A stretch of 64,000 nucleotides of DNA from Ignavibacteriales bacterium (GCA_020635255.1 JACKAC010000001.1:659501-723500); one strand, 5' to 3'; positions 25,861 through 35,847 are shown, counted from the stretch's first letter. Notes: generated by a model not told the origin, from the letters alone. Made by a program: numbers and translations.

Positions 25861-27663
25861 ATGAGAATATTCTACAAAATATCGCTTTTAGCTATAACTG
25901 TTACATTCGCTTTTTCATTCAGGGGATTTACCCCTGAAAATAATGACAAATTAAGCCCTATACTTTACAGAGCTTTAAACGTCGTTTCGGAGAATGAACA
26001 GTTCCTTGTCTGGATAGAATTTAAAGATAAGGGTGATAATGTTAATCCAAGGACGGTGGATCCAAACACAGTCCTGACTCAAAAATCAATCGAAAGGCGT
26101 GAGAAGGTCAGGGATGCAGGAAAATTAATCGATTTTACTGATTTACCTGTAAACGGAAATTATGTTGAGGTTGTGAGGAGTCACGGAGTAAAGATCAAGA
26201 ATGTGTCGAAATGGTTCAATAGCGTGTCATGCTATGTCACAAAATCCCAAATAGAGGCACTTTCTAATGAGGATATGGTAAAGAAGATAAGCCTGGTAGC
26301 AAGATTTAGGAAGGATTATAAAGAAGAGAAAAACCTTTTAGTAGAAGATACCAAGGCTAGCAACCTAAGTACAATCATCGACAATCCAACTTCCCTTAAC
26401 TACGGACCATCATTACTTCAATCCCAGTTAATAAACGTTCCTCCTGTTCACGACAGCGGTTATAGAGGACAGAATGTTTTGATAGCTGTATTTGATGCAG
26501 GATTTGACAATTTAAGTCATCAATGTTTTGATTCAGTGAGAGCAAGAGGTATCAGAACTTATGATTTTGTGAATGGAGATACAAATGTAGCAAATCAGGT
26601 TGGTCAAATGGGTGAAGGGTCGCACGGGACGAGAACTCTCTCACTTATAGTTGGATATGAACCGGGTGAGTTGATCTCCCCGGCATACGGTTCGAAAGTG
26701 ATACTTGCTAAGACGGAAAATACAGACAGTGAGACTCCGGTAGAAGAGGATAACTGGATTGCAGCAGCCGAATGGGCAGACAGCCTTGGAGCTGATATAA
26801 TTTCTGCATCACTTACATATAGAGAATTTGATCCGGGTTCTCCATATTCTTATGACTGGACCTGGATGAACGGTGACAGTTGTAAGATCACGAGAGCCGC
26901 TGACCTGGTCGTGAACAAAGGAATTATTGTCGTAAATTCTGCAGGAAATTATGGTGATGATCCATCACATAATACGTTGGGCGCACCTGCAGACGGAGAC
27001 AGCGTTTTTGCAATCGGATCGATAGACAGTGACGGACTCCGTTCGTCATTTTCATCGGTTGGTCCAACAACCGATGGAAGGATAAAGCCTGACTTTATGG
27101 CAATGGGCAGGAATAATGTGACTGCCGAACCCGGAGAGGGAAATACCGGATATCTTTCATTTGGAAGTGGAACTTCGTTTTCATGTCCAATGACCGCAGG
27201 CGTAGTTGCGCTTATTTTGTCAGCAAATCCTAATTTAAATCCGATGAAAGTAAGGGATATACTTCGTCAGACATCAGGAAATTCACAGAATCCAAACTCA
27301 AAGATAGGATGGGGAACTGTTAACGCGTGGAGTGCAGTACAGCTTGCATTAACAACTTCGATCGGTCCGGGAAGCGGAAATATCCCATCGGGATATTCGT
27401 TGGGGCAAAATTATCCAAATCCATTTAATCCGGCAACCATCATCCCGTTTGCATTAAGTCAGCCATCGACGGTAAGTATGAAAGTATATGATGTATCAGG
27501 TAAAGAGGTTGCTATAATATTCAATAACCGTGCCTTTGGTGCAGGTGAGGTAAGCTTCTCATTTAATGTTTCTTCATATGGGTTGACTAGTGGAGTATAC
27601 TTTTATGTATTATTCGCAAACGGTGCTTTGATAGATGCTAAAAAGATGGTACTCGTGAAGTAA
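25861..27663 (+). CDS. Secreted subtilisin-like serine peptidase (S8) with T9SS sorting domain
   Basis: Extracellular protease of 600 aa. The signal region (SLLAITVTFAFSF) is followed by an N-terminal propeptide-like region to about residue 190. The catalytic triad is visible: D212 (AVFDAGFDNLS), H255 (GEGSHGTRT) and S439 (GSGTSFSCPMTAG), with the oxyanion N363 (NSAGNYG). Residues about 515-600 are the type A sorting domain (QNYPNPFNPATIIPF, SGVYFYV, AKKMVLVK). The gene is divergent from the propeller gene, with an 89-bp shared upstream region. It probably matures at the surface after T9SS export. Confidence 0.94.
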   Translation: MRIFYKISLLAITVTFAFSFRGFTPENNDKLSPILYRALNVVSENEQFLVWIEFKDKGDNVNPRTVDPNTVLTQKSIERREKVRDAGKLIDFTDLPVNGNYVEVVRSHGVKIKNVSKWFNSVSCYVTKSQIEALSNEDMVKKISLVARFRKDYKEEKNLLVEDTKASNLSTIIDNPTSLNYGPSLLQSQLINVPPVHDSGYRGQNVLIAVFDAGFDNLSHQCFDSVRARGIRTYDFVNGDTNVANQVGQMGEGSHGTRTLSLIVGYEPGELISPAYGSKVILAKTENTDSETPVEEDNWIAAAEWADSLGADIISASLTYREFDPGSPYSYDWTWMNGDSCKITRAADLVVNKGIIVVNSAGNYGDDPSHNTLGAPADGDSVFAIGSIDSDGLRSSFSSVGPTTDGRIKPDFMAMGRNNVTAEPGEGNTGYLSFGSGTSFSCPMTAGVVALILSANPNLNPMKVRDILRQTSGNSQNPNSKIGWGTVNAWSAVQLALTTSIGPGSGNIPSGYSLGQNYPNPFNPATIIPFALSQPSTVSMKVYDVSGKEVAIIFNNRAFGAGEVSFSFNVSSYGLTSGVYFYVLFANGALIDAKKMVLVK

Positions 27664-27687
27664 CATATGTATTAAATAATAAGATCT

Positions 27688-27717
27688 TAAGAGCCCTATT
27701 TTAGGGCTCTTTTTTTA
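27688..27717. terminator. Bidirectional terminator after the subtilase gene
   Basis: AAGAGCCCTA and TAGGGCTCTT form a perfect stem followed by seven T. The stop of the convergent DUF5686 gene (27715) lies at its edge, so the hairpin may serve both strands. Confidence 0.88.
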
Positions 27718-30093
27718 TAGACCTAGTGAGGAAAGTACAATCTTAAAATTTTCTCCCGAACGGAAGTTGTTCAGCCTCCATGCAAAATCAACCCTGAATA
27801 CACCAAGGATACTACCTATTCCAAAACCTGCTTCCTGAAATATGCCGTCCGTACCGGAAAAGTTTTTATATGCGGCAAGTTGTTTATTCGCGTCACTAAT
27901 ATCTATTCTTCCGGCATTGTAAAATCCAATAAGATCAAACTCTTTTAATACTGGTATATTTCCCCAGAGTATTTTTCCAAAGTCATTCTCGATATTGATA
28001 GAGTATAGTTTATCTCCGAGAAATTCCTGATAGGCGGGTGTCTTGAAGTCATCTTCTGCATTTAGTACGCCGGTACTGGTATTGAAGTATGATAATTCCT
28101 GAAACGGGACATCACCGGTAAGATATTCGCCTGTAATCCTGAATGAAGGATTAAAAAAAACATTAATCTTTGCCGAGCCTGTAAGGGAAGCATAGAACTT
28201 TCTAAATTCATATGTACTTTTTAGAAAGTCCTTGCCGGAATAGTCCATTCCAAATCGGAGTATAGGGAATCTTGTCATCCGAATCCGCGAAATATCTCCG
28301 TCACCCCAGTCGATAAATTTGAATTTATTCGGGTCAACTCTGAAGTTTACTCCAATTTTTCTTGTAAATGCATCATTTATTGGAGGGTTTTCTTTGAAAT
28401 CCTGGTCGCTTTTGAATATGCTGAAATTAGTATTTTTATATGCAGTTTGTTGCTTTTCCTGTCCTAGGGAAATACCTGTTCTTATCTGAGGCAAAAAACT
28501 ATAGGAGATGCCAAAACGGTAACCATTTGCGTAGTAGTAATCATAATAGTCCGTTTTAAAAAACAGAGAGGAAACCGTATTTGTAAATTCTGAGATTCCC
28601 GGCGGGTCAGCAGAGAGTGTCTTTAGTTTATCAAAAAAGCTCGCTGATACAAATAAACTTCTATCTCTGAGTAAACGTTTTGTATAATTGACCTCATATT
28701 TTGCTTTTTTATCAGAAAAACCATATCCAAAGTAGGTATCTAGCACATCCTTTCCGAATTTGTTTCTGTAGTTCGCATCCAGCTGGAGATAGTTTCCCTC
28801 AACTCTGTTAAAATGATAGTAATTAAGTGGGTTGGAGGAAATATATTTGCCGAGTTTTATTCCGCCCAATCCGAAATTGAACTCTTTTTCTTTTTTCTTT
28901 TCATCGTTTTCTATCTTCTCGTAAGCTTTGTTCTCTTCAGTTGAGTTTTTTATAAGCTGGTTCTGTGCCCAATATGCAGAATCTTTATTGGCATCCGGCA
29001 TGACCTTAATAATGTATTCATCAAATATATTTCGTGGGAGAGGTTCGTTCATTTTGTACGAAGATACAACACTATAGACTTCAGCGTTAAAGTTGATGAA
29101 CCCGGCGAACGATCCATTCGCAAATATCTGGTTATCAGTGGGCATCCAGAATTCATTTTTCTTTGAGTCGGTATAGTTGCTGAATTTTTGCCGGAAATTG
29201 ACTTCCGTTATACCTCTTATATTAGCCGCGTTGTTTGTTGTCAGATCCACTTTCATCAGCGCAAAGACACTGTCACTTATATATATCTCACCAAAGAATT
29301 GAGGAACGAGGTTGGATTGATTAGTAACTTGGATTTTGTAAATAAGCAGAGAATCGATTGACGTCGTGCCGATCAATTTATAATCATAACTGCCGAAGGC
29401 GTCATCTGATAAAGGTCCAGGTATGGAAGTTTCTCCAAGTTCAATATCTTCGTCATAAAAATTTACAATAAAGGGAAGTGCCACACCGCGTGTAGTATTA
29501 GCTGTTTCCTTTTTAGCTACTACAACTTCTTTGTAAAAATCAGGTTTTTTGAAATATCCTTTGGTTTGTGATTCAAGTATTGCGAGTATACCGTACTTGT
29601 TATCGCTCGTGATCTCAGGCTGAACCGATCCCTGGTTTGAGCGGAGTACGAATTTTGAATAAGCATCATATTCATACTGTTCAAGATTTTTCTGAAATTG
29701 TTTTTTATACTGTATAGCCCTCCTAATTATCTCATAGGCGGGATCTTCACCAGCAATAGTAATTTCTTCTATCAATATCTCAGAAGGAGTAAGATAAATA
29801 TCTCTCTGCGCATCATTACCTTCTATGTTTATCAGGGCGGTATCAGAAAAGTAGCCTATGTATGAAACTACAACTTTGTGAAGACCATTATCAATCTTTA
29901 GGATATAGTAACCGTTTTCATCGGATGTGGTGCCGGAGTTATTATCTATTACCTTTACCGTTGCAAACGGAATGGGCTCGTTTGTTTTAAGGTCATATAT
30001 ATTCCCGGTAATATTGTGGGTTTGTGAATGCAGGAAAGATGTGAACACAAAAATTGTACTAATCGTAAAAAATAGCCTTAGGATCGATCTCAT
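27715..30093 (-). CDS. DUF5686 outer-membrane protein with carboxypeptidase-regulatory-like N-terminus
   Basis: Exported 792-aa protein typical of Bacteroidota. After a signal peptide, residues about 25-110 form a CarboxypepD_reg-like domain (ITGNIYDLKTNEPIPFATV, ENGYYILKI). The rest matches the DUF5686 pattern and ends in outer-membrane-barrel-like strands (FRVDFAWRLNNF to KIVLSSLGL). It starts 4 bp after rsmG. Its function is unknown; family members are assumed to sit in the outer membrane. Confidence 0.85.
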   Translation of the reverse strand: MRSILRLFFTISTIFVFTSFLHSQTHNITGNIYDLKTNEPIPFATVKVIDNNSGTTSDENGYYILKIDNGLHKVVVSYIGYFSDTALINIEGNDAQRDIYLTPSEILIEEITIAGEDPAYEIIRRAIQYKKQFQKNLEQYEYDAYSKFVLRSNQGSVQPEITSDNKYGILAILESQTKGYFKKPDFYKEVVVAKKETANTTRGVALPFIVNFYDEDIELGETSIPGPLSDDAFGSYDYKLIGTTSIDSLLIYKIQVTNQSNLVPQFFGEIYISDSVFALMKVDLTTNNAANIRGITEVNFRQKFSNYTDSKKNEFWMPTDNQIFANGSFAGFINFNAEVYSVVSSYKMNEPLPRNIFDEYIIKVMPDANKDSAYWAQNQLIKNSTEENKAYEKIENDEKKKEKEFNFGLGGIKLGKYISSNPLNYYHFNRVEGNYLQLDANYRNKFGKDVLDTYFGYGFSDKKAKYEVNYTKRLLRDRSLFVSASFFDKLKTLSADPPGISEFTNTVSSLFFKTDYYDYYYANGYRFGISYSFLPQIRTGISLGQEKQQTAYKNTNFSIFKSDQDFKENPPINDAFTRKIGVNFRVDPNKFKFIDWGDGDISRIRMTRFPILRFGMDYSGKDFLKSTYEFRKFYASLTGSAKINVFFNPSFRITGEYLTGDVPFQELSYFNTSTGVLNAEDDFKTPAYQEFLGDKLYSINIENDFGKILWGNIPVLKEFDLIGFYNAGRIDISDANKQLAAYKNFSGTDGIFQEAGFGIGSILGVFRVDFAWRLNNFRSGENFKIVLSSLGL

Positions 30094-30097
30094 ATGG

Positions 30098-30736
30098 TTA
30101 TTTTGATATTATTACGACTTTTTTGTCTTCTATATTATATTCAGACGGAAAAGAATAATCAATGGTTTCAGTTTTCACAAAGCTGTATGTCGATTTCAAT
30201 TCTTTCAATTCACCGGTTATTTCTCCTCCTTTAATACAAAGCATTCTGCCATCTGCATTCATGAATGCTTCACCCCAATTAAAGAGATTTCCGAGATTGG
30301 AGACGGCTTTTGAAATTACGATGTCATATTTTTGGGAGAACTCGGTTTTTTTTGAAACTTCCTCGGCTCGTCCGGTAACAATGTCAATATCAAGGTTTAA
30401 TGAATTTGAGATATCCTGAAGAACAGTGGTTTTCTTCTGTATAGAGTCGAGCAAGGTCACATTGAGATTAGGGTAAATTATTTTCAACGGAATTCCTGGA
30501 AATCCGCCCCCCGAACCTATGTCGATAATTTGTTCATTACCGCCAAAGGGATATTTTGACAGAAAAAAAATGGAGTTTAGGATATGGTTTTCTATAGAAT
30601 CTGTCTTGCGGCTAACGAGGTTAATCTTTTCGTTCCATTCCAACAAGAGACCATTATAATTCTTAAAGAGATCAAGCATATGGATATTGTTATCAATATG
30701 CAGTTCTTTCTTTAAGAATTTTCCGAGTAATTCCAT
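30098..30736 (-). CDS. rsmG: 16S rRNA (guanine-527 N7)-methyltransferase RsmG
   Basis: SAM-dependent methylation of G527 in 16S rRNA. The 212-aa protein shows the SAM motif DIGSGGGFPG at 72-81, a VTLLDSIQKKTTVL segment after it, and the early WNEKINLVS motif, all typical of RsmG (formerly GidB). The start is ATG at 30736. It is the first gene of a two-gene minus-strand unit with the DUF5686 gene. Confidence 0.96.
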   Translation of the reverse strand: MELLGKFLKKELHIDNNIHMLDLFKNYNGLLLEWNEKINLVSRKTDSIENHILNSIFFLSKYPFGGNEQIIDIGSGGGFPGIPLKIIYPNLNVTLLDSIQKKTTVLQDISNSLNLDIDIVTGRAEEVSKKTEFSQKYDIVISKAVSNLGNLFNWGEAFMNADGRMLCIKGGEITGELKELKSTYSFVKTETIDYSFPSEYNIEDKKVVIISK

Positions 30737-30857
30737 CCGGTCATTTTATCAAATTTAAACGGCTTCTTAAATCCATATTTTTTTGTATATCCTTACCTAA
30801 TTTGAAATTAGCATCAATTATAGGTAAATTTTATTAAACCTAAATCTAACCCATTTT

Positions 30858-31730
30858 ATGGATCTATCCAGAAAGCTTTTAACTCCCATTCAATTAATAA
30901 TTCTTGTAGTTATTTTTCTTGTTGTAATATTATTTTTACTTTTAAGGGATAACAAATCTGAGAATCTCATCGATATTATGGCGGATTCTACTGTTTCGTG
31001 GAAGATACCAGATTTTAATTCGATTCCTCCCGGTGAAGAAAGGGATATGATCCTTTATGGAAGAGATCTTATAAGCAAGACATGCAACATAATCGGTCCG
31101 AGAGCTACGGATTCACTGATGAGATATGCCGGTAATAACCTTGTGTGCAGTAACTGCCATTTTGATGCCGGTATGAGATATGCGTCGTATAATCTTGTAG
31201 GGGTAACCTCGAGATATCCTCAGTACAGCGAGAGAACAAAGGAAACGGAGACGATCGAGATGAGATTAAATGATTGTATGCAACGAAGTATGAATGGAAA
31301 GCCCCTTCCTTTAGACAGCAGGGAAATGAAAGCAATGGTAGCTTATCTGGAATTTATAAGTAAAGATGTTCCTAAAGGATATAGAGTAAAAGGTGAGGGT
31401 ATTCATGATGTGCCTCCACTCGGAAGGGAACCCGATCCTGTAAAAGGAAAAGAAGGATATAATAGATTTTGTTCGACATGCCACGGCGGGTCGGGTGAAG
31501 GCGCCGAATATGATCAGTTGCTTCCCGGGGTTATTAAATATTCTGTTCCACCGCTTTGGGGAAATGACACATATAATAACGGCGCCGGTATGTCCACATC
31601 AGCTATGGCTGTAAAGTTTATTTACCACATGATGCCATTCGATGATAAAAATTCACTCTCACTTGAAGAAGCATATGACATTGAGGCATTTGTAAATTCA
31701 CAACCAAGACCGGAGTTTAAATTGCAATAA
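30858..31730 (+). CDS. Membrane-anchored diheme cytochrome c, TsdA-like
   Basis: Periplasmic electron carrier or oxidoreductase of 290 aa with an uncleaved-looking N-terminal helix (11-29). Two heme sites are visible: C97-C100-H101 (CSNCH) and C205-C208-H209 (CSTCH). Between them, YPQYSERTKETETIEMRLND and then C140 within NDCMQRSMNGKPLP match the conserved signature of TsdA-type thiosulfate dehydrogenases, including a cysteine near the place where TsdA has a heme ligand (that equivalence is inferred). The gene stands alone, divergent from rsmG, with no sox genes nearby. It may oxidise thiosulfate or reduce tetrathionate, or may be a related cytochrome of different function. Confidence 0.85.
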   Translation: MDLSRKLLTPIQLIILVVIFLVVILFLLLRDNKSENLIDIMADSTVSWKIPDFNSIPPGEERDMILYGRDLISKTCNIIGPRATDSLMRYAGNNLVCSNCHFDAGMRYASYNLVGVTSRYPQYSERTKETETIEMRLNDCMQRSMNGKPLPLDSREMKAMVAYLEFISKDVPKGYRVKGEGIHDVPPLGREPDPVKGKEGYNRFCSTCHGGSGEGAEYDQLLPGVIKYSVPPLWGNDTYNNGAGMSTSAMAVKFIYHMMPFDDKNSLSLEEAYDIEAFVNSQPRPEFKLQ

Positions 31731-31835
31731 TAAAAGGATTAAAGTTCTTTTTTATTTATTAAAATAATAATATATTTAATTGTCCACTAATATGTGGTTT
31801 AAACACTACCATTTTTATAATTTAATCCATATCAA

Positions 31836-33299
31836 ATGAGAAATATATTATTGGTAATTCTACTAAATTTCATGTTTTTGAACTGTATGTATGCCCAGCA
31901 AAATTTTGACTGGGGTAATGATGTGGTTGTTAGTCCTCGTGAGCCTTCTGGAATGACATTGCTACAAGGTCCTGGAGATACTTTATATTTTGATATCGTT
32001 CAAGGAAATGCACTTAGAGAAGATTATTCATATAATCGAGGAGATTCCTGGGGGTTTTTAGCGAACTATTTTACAATAGGAGGACCAGCTGGTTACGGTA
32101 AGATTGAATTTGTTAAATCGGATACTCTATACGCGGTTTACTTTCAGGCAGATAGTTTATTTATAAAAAAACTATTGTCGCCGCATCATAAAAAGATTAT
32201 GAATGAACAGGTTAAGGATTTTGATGTAGTTTCGACATCAAGCGGCACAATATATTTACTTCTTAGCTTCAAGAACAATGACAGTCTAAAAATTATAAGT
32301 ACAGTAGACGGGGGAATAAACTGGAGTAAAGAATTATTAATTACAGATAAAGGGTCTCGTGGCAGATTTTCTAAATTCTTATATGGTGATACATTATTAA
32401 TTAATTATTATGACATAAACAGTATACGGGGGAATGATAGCACGAGTGTATCCGCAATGAGATATACTGAATCTGCACCCGGAGAGCTTACGGCTATAGA
32501 TACCAATTCTATTGAGGTAATTAACGATTCAGAGATCAAACCTGAGTTCAAGAGTATCATTGGCCGTGATGGAGTAGTTTGGTTTTTTTATACGTCAGGC
32601 ATATATCCCAATAGAGATGTAAAATTAAAGACAAGTACAGACTATGGTGTTACTTATTCTAATACTGTTGATATTGCAACTGACCCTCTTATAGATGAAT
32701 GCGGATTAGAGGCTGATTATAATATGTATGCAAATAGATGTGACTTGGTTTATCACTGGAATGATCTAAGCCCGATTCCTAGTATAGAATCGAGTAAGAT
32801 TGTATATTCTTTTTCGACACAGGTGTCACCCAGGATATTTAGTGAACCATTAAGCCTGAATCAGCATCCAGCGATAGTTAGCCCAGGGGTATATAACCCA
32901 ATCCTAGCTGAGTTTAATGATTCAACGGCTGATGTAGGGGTTGTATGGGTTGGGCTAGATGGTACTGAAAAGAAAACTTATTGGGACAGACTGCATAATA
33001 CAACCTTTATCAATATTAATATAACTGAAATTCCACTAGCATATATGGTTAACCAGAATTATCCAAATCCCTTTAATCCTTTAACACAAATAGAGTTCGA
33101 AGCTCCTAAAGATGGACGAGTTAGTCTCAAAGTATATAATATACTAGGAGAGGAAGTTGCAGTTTTAGTAAACGAAAATGTAAAATCCGGAAAGTATAGA
33201 GTAAGTTTTGATGGTACTAAGCTTGCCAGTGGTGTCTATTTCTATACTTTAGAAGCCCCGGAATATAGAGAAACAAAGAAAATGCTGTTAATAAAGTAG
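31836..33299 (+). CDS. T9SS-sorted secreted protein, BNR/sialidase-like
   Basis: Exported protein of 487 aa. Signal: LVILLNFMFLNCMYAQ. The central region is beta-rich with Asp-box-like STVDGGINWS and STDYGVTYS, suggesting a six-bladed propeller related to sialidases. The final ~80 residues are a type A sorting domain (NQNYPNPFNPLTQIEF, YNILGEEVAVL, SGVYFYTLE, TKKMLLIK). It is a single gene followed by a terminator. Catalytic residues cannot be assigned. Confidence 0.88.
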   Translation: MRNILLVILLNFMFLNCMYAQQNFDWGNDVVVSPREPSGMTLLQGPGDTLYFDIVQGNALREDYSYNRGDSWGFLANYFTIGGPAGYGKIEFVKSDTLYAVYFQADSLFIKKLLSPHHKKIMNEQVKDFDVVSTSSGTIYLLLSFKNNDSLKIISTVDGGINWSKELLITDKGSRGRFSKFLYGDTLLINYYDINSIRGNDSTSVSAMRYTESAPGELTAIDTNSIEVINDSEIKPEFKSIIGRDGVVWFFYTSGIYPNRDVKLKTSTDYGVTYSNTVDIATDPLIDECGLEADYNMYANRCDLVYHWNDLSPIPSIESSKIVYSFSTQVSPRIFSEPLSLNQHPAIVSPGVYNPILAEFNDSTADVGVVWVGLDGTEKKTYWDRLHNTTFININITEIPLAYMVNQNYPNPFNPLTQIEFEAPKDGRVSLKVYNILGEEVAVLVNENVKSGKYRVSFDGTKLASGVYFYTLEAPEYRETKKMLLIK

Positions 33300-33341
33300 T
33301 GAGTTAAAGGAGAAGTAGTTTGCTACTTATCTGATATACAA

Positions 33342-33371
33342 AAAGCTCCCGCGGGAAACCACGGGAGCTTT
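33342..33371. terminator. Hairpin terminator between the T9SS cargo gene and hppA
   Basis: AAAGCTCCCG and CGGGAGCTTT form a perfect 10-bp stem with a 10-nt loop. T-rich tracts occur on both sides, so it can end the plus-strand cargo gene and the minus-strand rplY-pth-hppA unit. Confidence 0.85.
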
Positions 33372-33397
33372 GATTTTTAAAAACTATATGTTATTAG

Positions 33398-35824
33398 CTA
33401 TGCTGTGTTTTTTTGAATTCTCATACCGTAGAATGATCTCCACACAAAGAATATCGCTATAAGGAACACCACTACACCTACTATCGGTGCAATTGCCCTA
33501 AAGCTGTCGGAAATTGCGATTTCCATAGCGAGTAATCCGAATAGTGTTGTAAACTTGATAATCGGATTAAGAGCTACAGATGATGTATCTTTGAAAGGAT
33601 CACCAACAGTGTCACCAACTACTGTCGCGTCATGTAACGGTGTACCTTTTTCTTTAAGATCTACTTCGACAACTTTTTTAGCATTATCCCAGCATCCACC
33701 TGCATTAGCCATAAATACTGCCTGAAAGAGTCCGAATATTGCAATGGATATAAGGTAACTTACGAAGAATGATGCGGCTGAGCTTGCTTTAGTTATTTCC
33801 TCTGCACCCATTCCGACAGTTATTACTCCCGGAGCTGAGAAGAATGCAAATGCTAAAGCAAAACAGAATATTGCGATGAATATATTGAACATACCGCTCT
33901 GAGCATACTGTGTACATATCTTTACAACTTCTTTTGACTTAGCTATATCCGCGCTTTTTACGTCACTGTCGAGTTTAATATTCTTCTTAATATATTCTAC
34001 TGCTCTGTAAGCACCTGTTGTAACTGCCTGCATAGAAGCGCCTGTGAACCAGTAAATTACTGCGCCCCCGCAAAGGAATCCTAATATTGAATACGGATTC
34101 AGAAGGTTAAGTATTGACTCTGGTTCAACACCGAGAGTCGATCTAAGCACAAGGATAAGTGAGAATATCATTGTAGTAGCACCTACCACAGCCGTTCCTA
34201 TAAGTACGGGCTTAGCAGTTGCTTTAAAAGTATTACCGGCACCGTCATTCGCTTCGAGATAATATTTTGCCTTTTCAAAATCCGGTTTGAATCCAAAATC
34301 TTTTTCAATTTCTTCGGCAACGTTTGGTCTTTCCTCGATGAGTGAAAGCTCATATACAGATTGAGCGTTGTCAGTAACAGGACCGTAGCTATCAACTGCG
34401 ATAGTTACAGGACCCATACCAAGGAATCCAAATGCTACAAGTCCAAATGCGAAAATGGAAGGGTATATCATGAATTCGTCGAGTCCCTGCTGGCTGGCAA
34501 CATAAGCCGCGAACATGAGCAGGAAGAAAACTATACCTTTCCAGAATGCGCTGAAATTACCTGCAACCAAACCAGAGAGGATAGTAAGTGAAGCTCCACC
34601 TTCTCTTGATGCAGTAACAACTTCATTTACGTGCTTTGATTTAGGACTGGTGAATATCTTTGTGAATTCGGGAATAAGAGCCGCGCCTAATGTACCACAG
34701 CTGATAATTATCGATAGTGTAAGCCATACGTTATGAGGGAGGTCGCCAATAAGAACTTTACTAATGACAAAGGTAACAATTATTGAAAGTATTGATGTTA
34801 CCCAAACAAGCCATGTCAATGGTTCCTCAAAGTCGATATCATCCTTATTCGAAAATCTTACTTTGCTTATAAAATTATTAATCCAGAATGCGACAATTGA
34901 TGTAATTATCATCAGTATTCTCATAACGAAAATCCAGGTTATCAGTTCTGCCTGGTAGTCGGGGAAAACACCCAAAACTATGAATGAGATAAGAGCTACA
35001 CCTGTCACACCGTATGTTTCAAAACCGTCTGCTGTAGGACCAACGCTGTCTCCTGCGTTATCACCTGTACAATCTGCAATTACACCGGGGTTTCTCGGAT
35101 CATCTTCCTTAATGTTAAATACGATCTTCATAAGGTCTGAACCGATGTCGGCGATCTTTGTGAAGATACCACCTGCAATCCTGAGTGCGCTTGCACCAAG
35201 AGATTCACCGATTGCAAATCCTATAAAACATGCACCTGCGTATTCACCGGGAATAACGAGCAGGATTATTAGCATCATCATAAGCTCCACGCAGATAAGC
35301 AATACACCAATGCTCATACCTGCATTCAGAGGAATAGTGAGAAGTTTGAGCGGCTTTTTTTCGAGAGATGCAAAAGCCATCCTGCTGTTTGCAAGAGTAT
35401 TCATTCGAATACCAAACCACGCTACACCGTAAGACCCAAGAATACCGATTATCGACCACACGAGAACCAGTGCTACAACTCCAAGAGTGTTTCCTTGCAA
35501 GAAGCCAAAATAGAATCCAATACAGATCGCGATGAAGATCTCAAGTATAATAAGGAATTTTCCCTGCTGGATAAGATAGGTTTTACAGGTCTCGAAAATA
35601 ACTTGAGATATATCGAGCATTGATTTGTGTGCTTTCAGCTTTTTAACCTTAATGAACTGGTAGATACCGAAGAGCAAACCAAGCAAGCATATCACAAACC
35701 CAAATAGAAGCAGGTTCCTCTGGTCTGCAGAAAGCTCGGGAAGTATAAGATCAGCTTCCCCTGCAAAAGCCATAACCGGAGCCAATAGGACAAACGTAAT
35801 GGCAGTCAGTATGGTTTTTTTCAT
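33398..35824 (-). CDS. hppA: Membrane-bound ion-translocating pyrophosphatase, divergent subfamily
   Basis: Multi-pass pump that couples pyrophosphate hydrolysis to H+ and/or Na+ transport. At 808 aa it is longer than many members and begins with a signal-like segment (1-22). The catalytic motifs are present but altered: DIGSD at 226-230, EDDPRNPGVIAD at 240-251, GDNAGDS at 254-260 (commonly GDNVGD), VDSYGPVTDNA at 477-487, GNTFKATAKP at 530-539, and GDTVGDPFKDTSS near the end. Lysine at 534, in the GNTxK position, is the K+-independent type. Altered motifs of this kind recall a divergent subfamily described for Chlorobium-type enzymes. It is the third gene after rplY and pth, with 23 bp between pth and hppA. 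Confidence 0.92.
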   Translation of the reverse strand: MKKTILTAITFVLLAPVMAFAGEADLILPELSADQRNLLLFGFVICLLGLLFGIYQFIKVKKLKAHKSMLDISQVIFETCKTYLIQQGKFLIILEIFIAICIGFYFGFLQGNTLGVVALVLVWSIIGILGSYGVAWFGIRMNTLANSRMAFASLEKKPLKLLTIPLNAGMSIGVLLICVELMMMLIILLVIPGEYAGACFIGFAIGESLGASALRIAGGIFTKIADIGSDLMKIVFNIKEDDPRNPGVIADCTGDNAGDSVGPTADGFETYGVTGVALISFIVLGVFPDYQAELITWIFVMRILMIITSIVAFWINNFISKVRFSNKDDIDFEEPLTWLVWVTSILSIIVTFVISKVLIGDLPHNVWLTLSIIISCGTLGAALIPEFTKIFTSPKSKHVNEVVTASREGGASLTILSGLVAGNFSAFWKGIVFFLLMFAAYVASQQGLDEFMIYPSIFAFGLVAFGFLGMGPVTIAVDSYGPVTDNAQSVYELSLIEERPNVAEEIEKDFGFKPDFEKAKYYLEANDGAGNTFKATAKPVLIGTAVVGATTMIFSLILVLRSTLGVEPESILNLLNPYSILGFLCGGAVIYWFTGASMQAVTTGAYRAVEYIKKNIKLDSDVKSADIAKSKEVVKICTQYAQSGMFNIFIAIFCFALAFAFFSAPGVITVGMGAEEITKASSAASFFVSYLISIAIFGLFQAVFMANAGGCWDNAKKVVEVDLKEKGTPLHDATVVGDTVGDPFKDTSSVALNPIIKFTTLFGLLAMEIAISDSFRAIAPIVGVVVFLIAIFFVWRSFYGMRIQKNTA

Positions 35825-35847
35825 AGTTGAATAAATTTAATTTAAAA

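Noticed and set aside
30737..30857. TAAATTTG element as the rsmG promoter
   Set aside because: The -7-like octamer matches, but there is no TTG 19-21 nt upstream and the leader would be very short.
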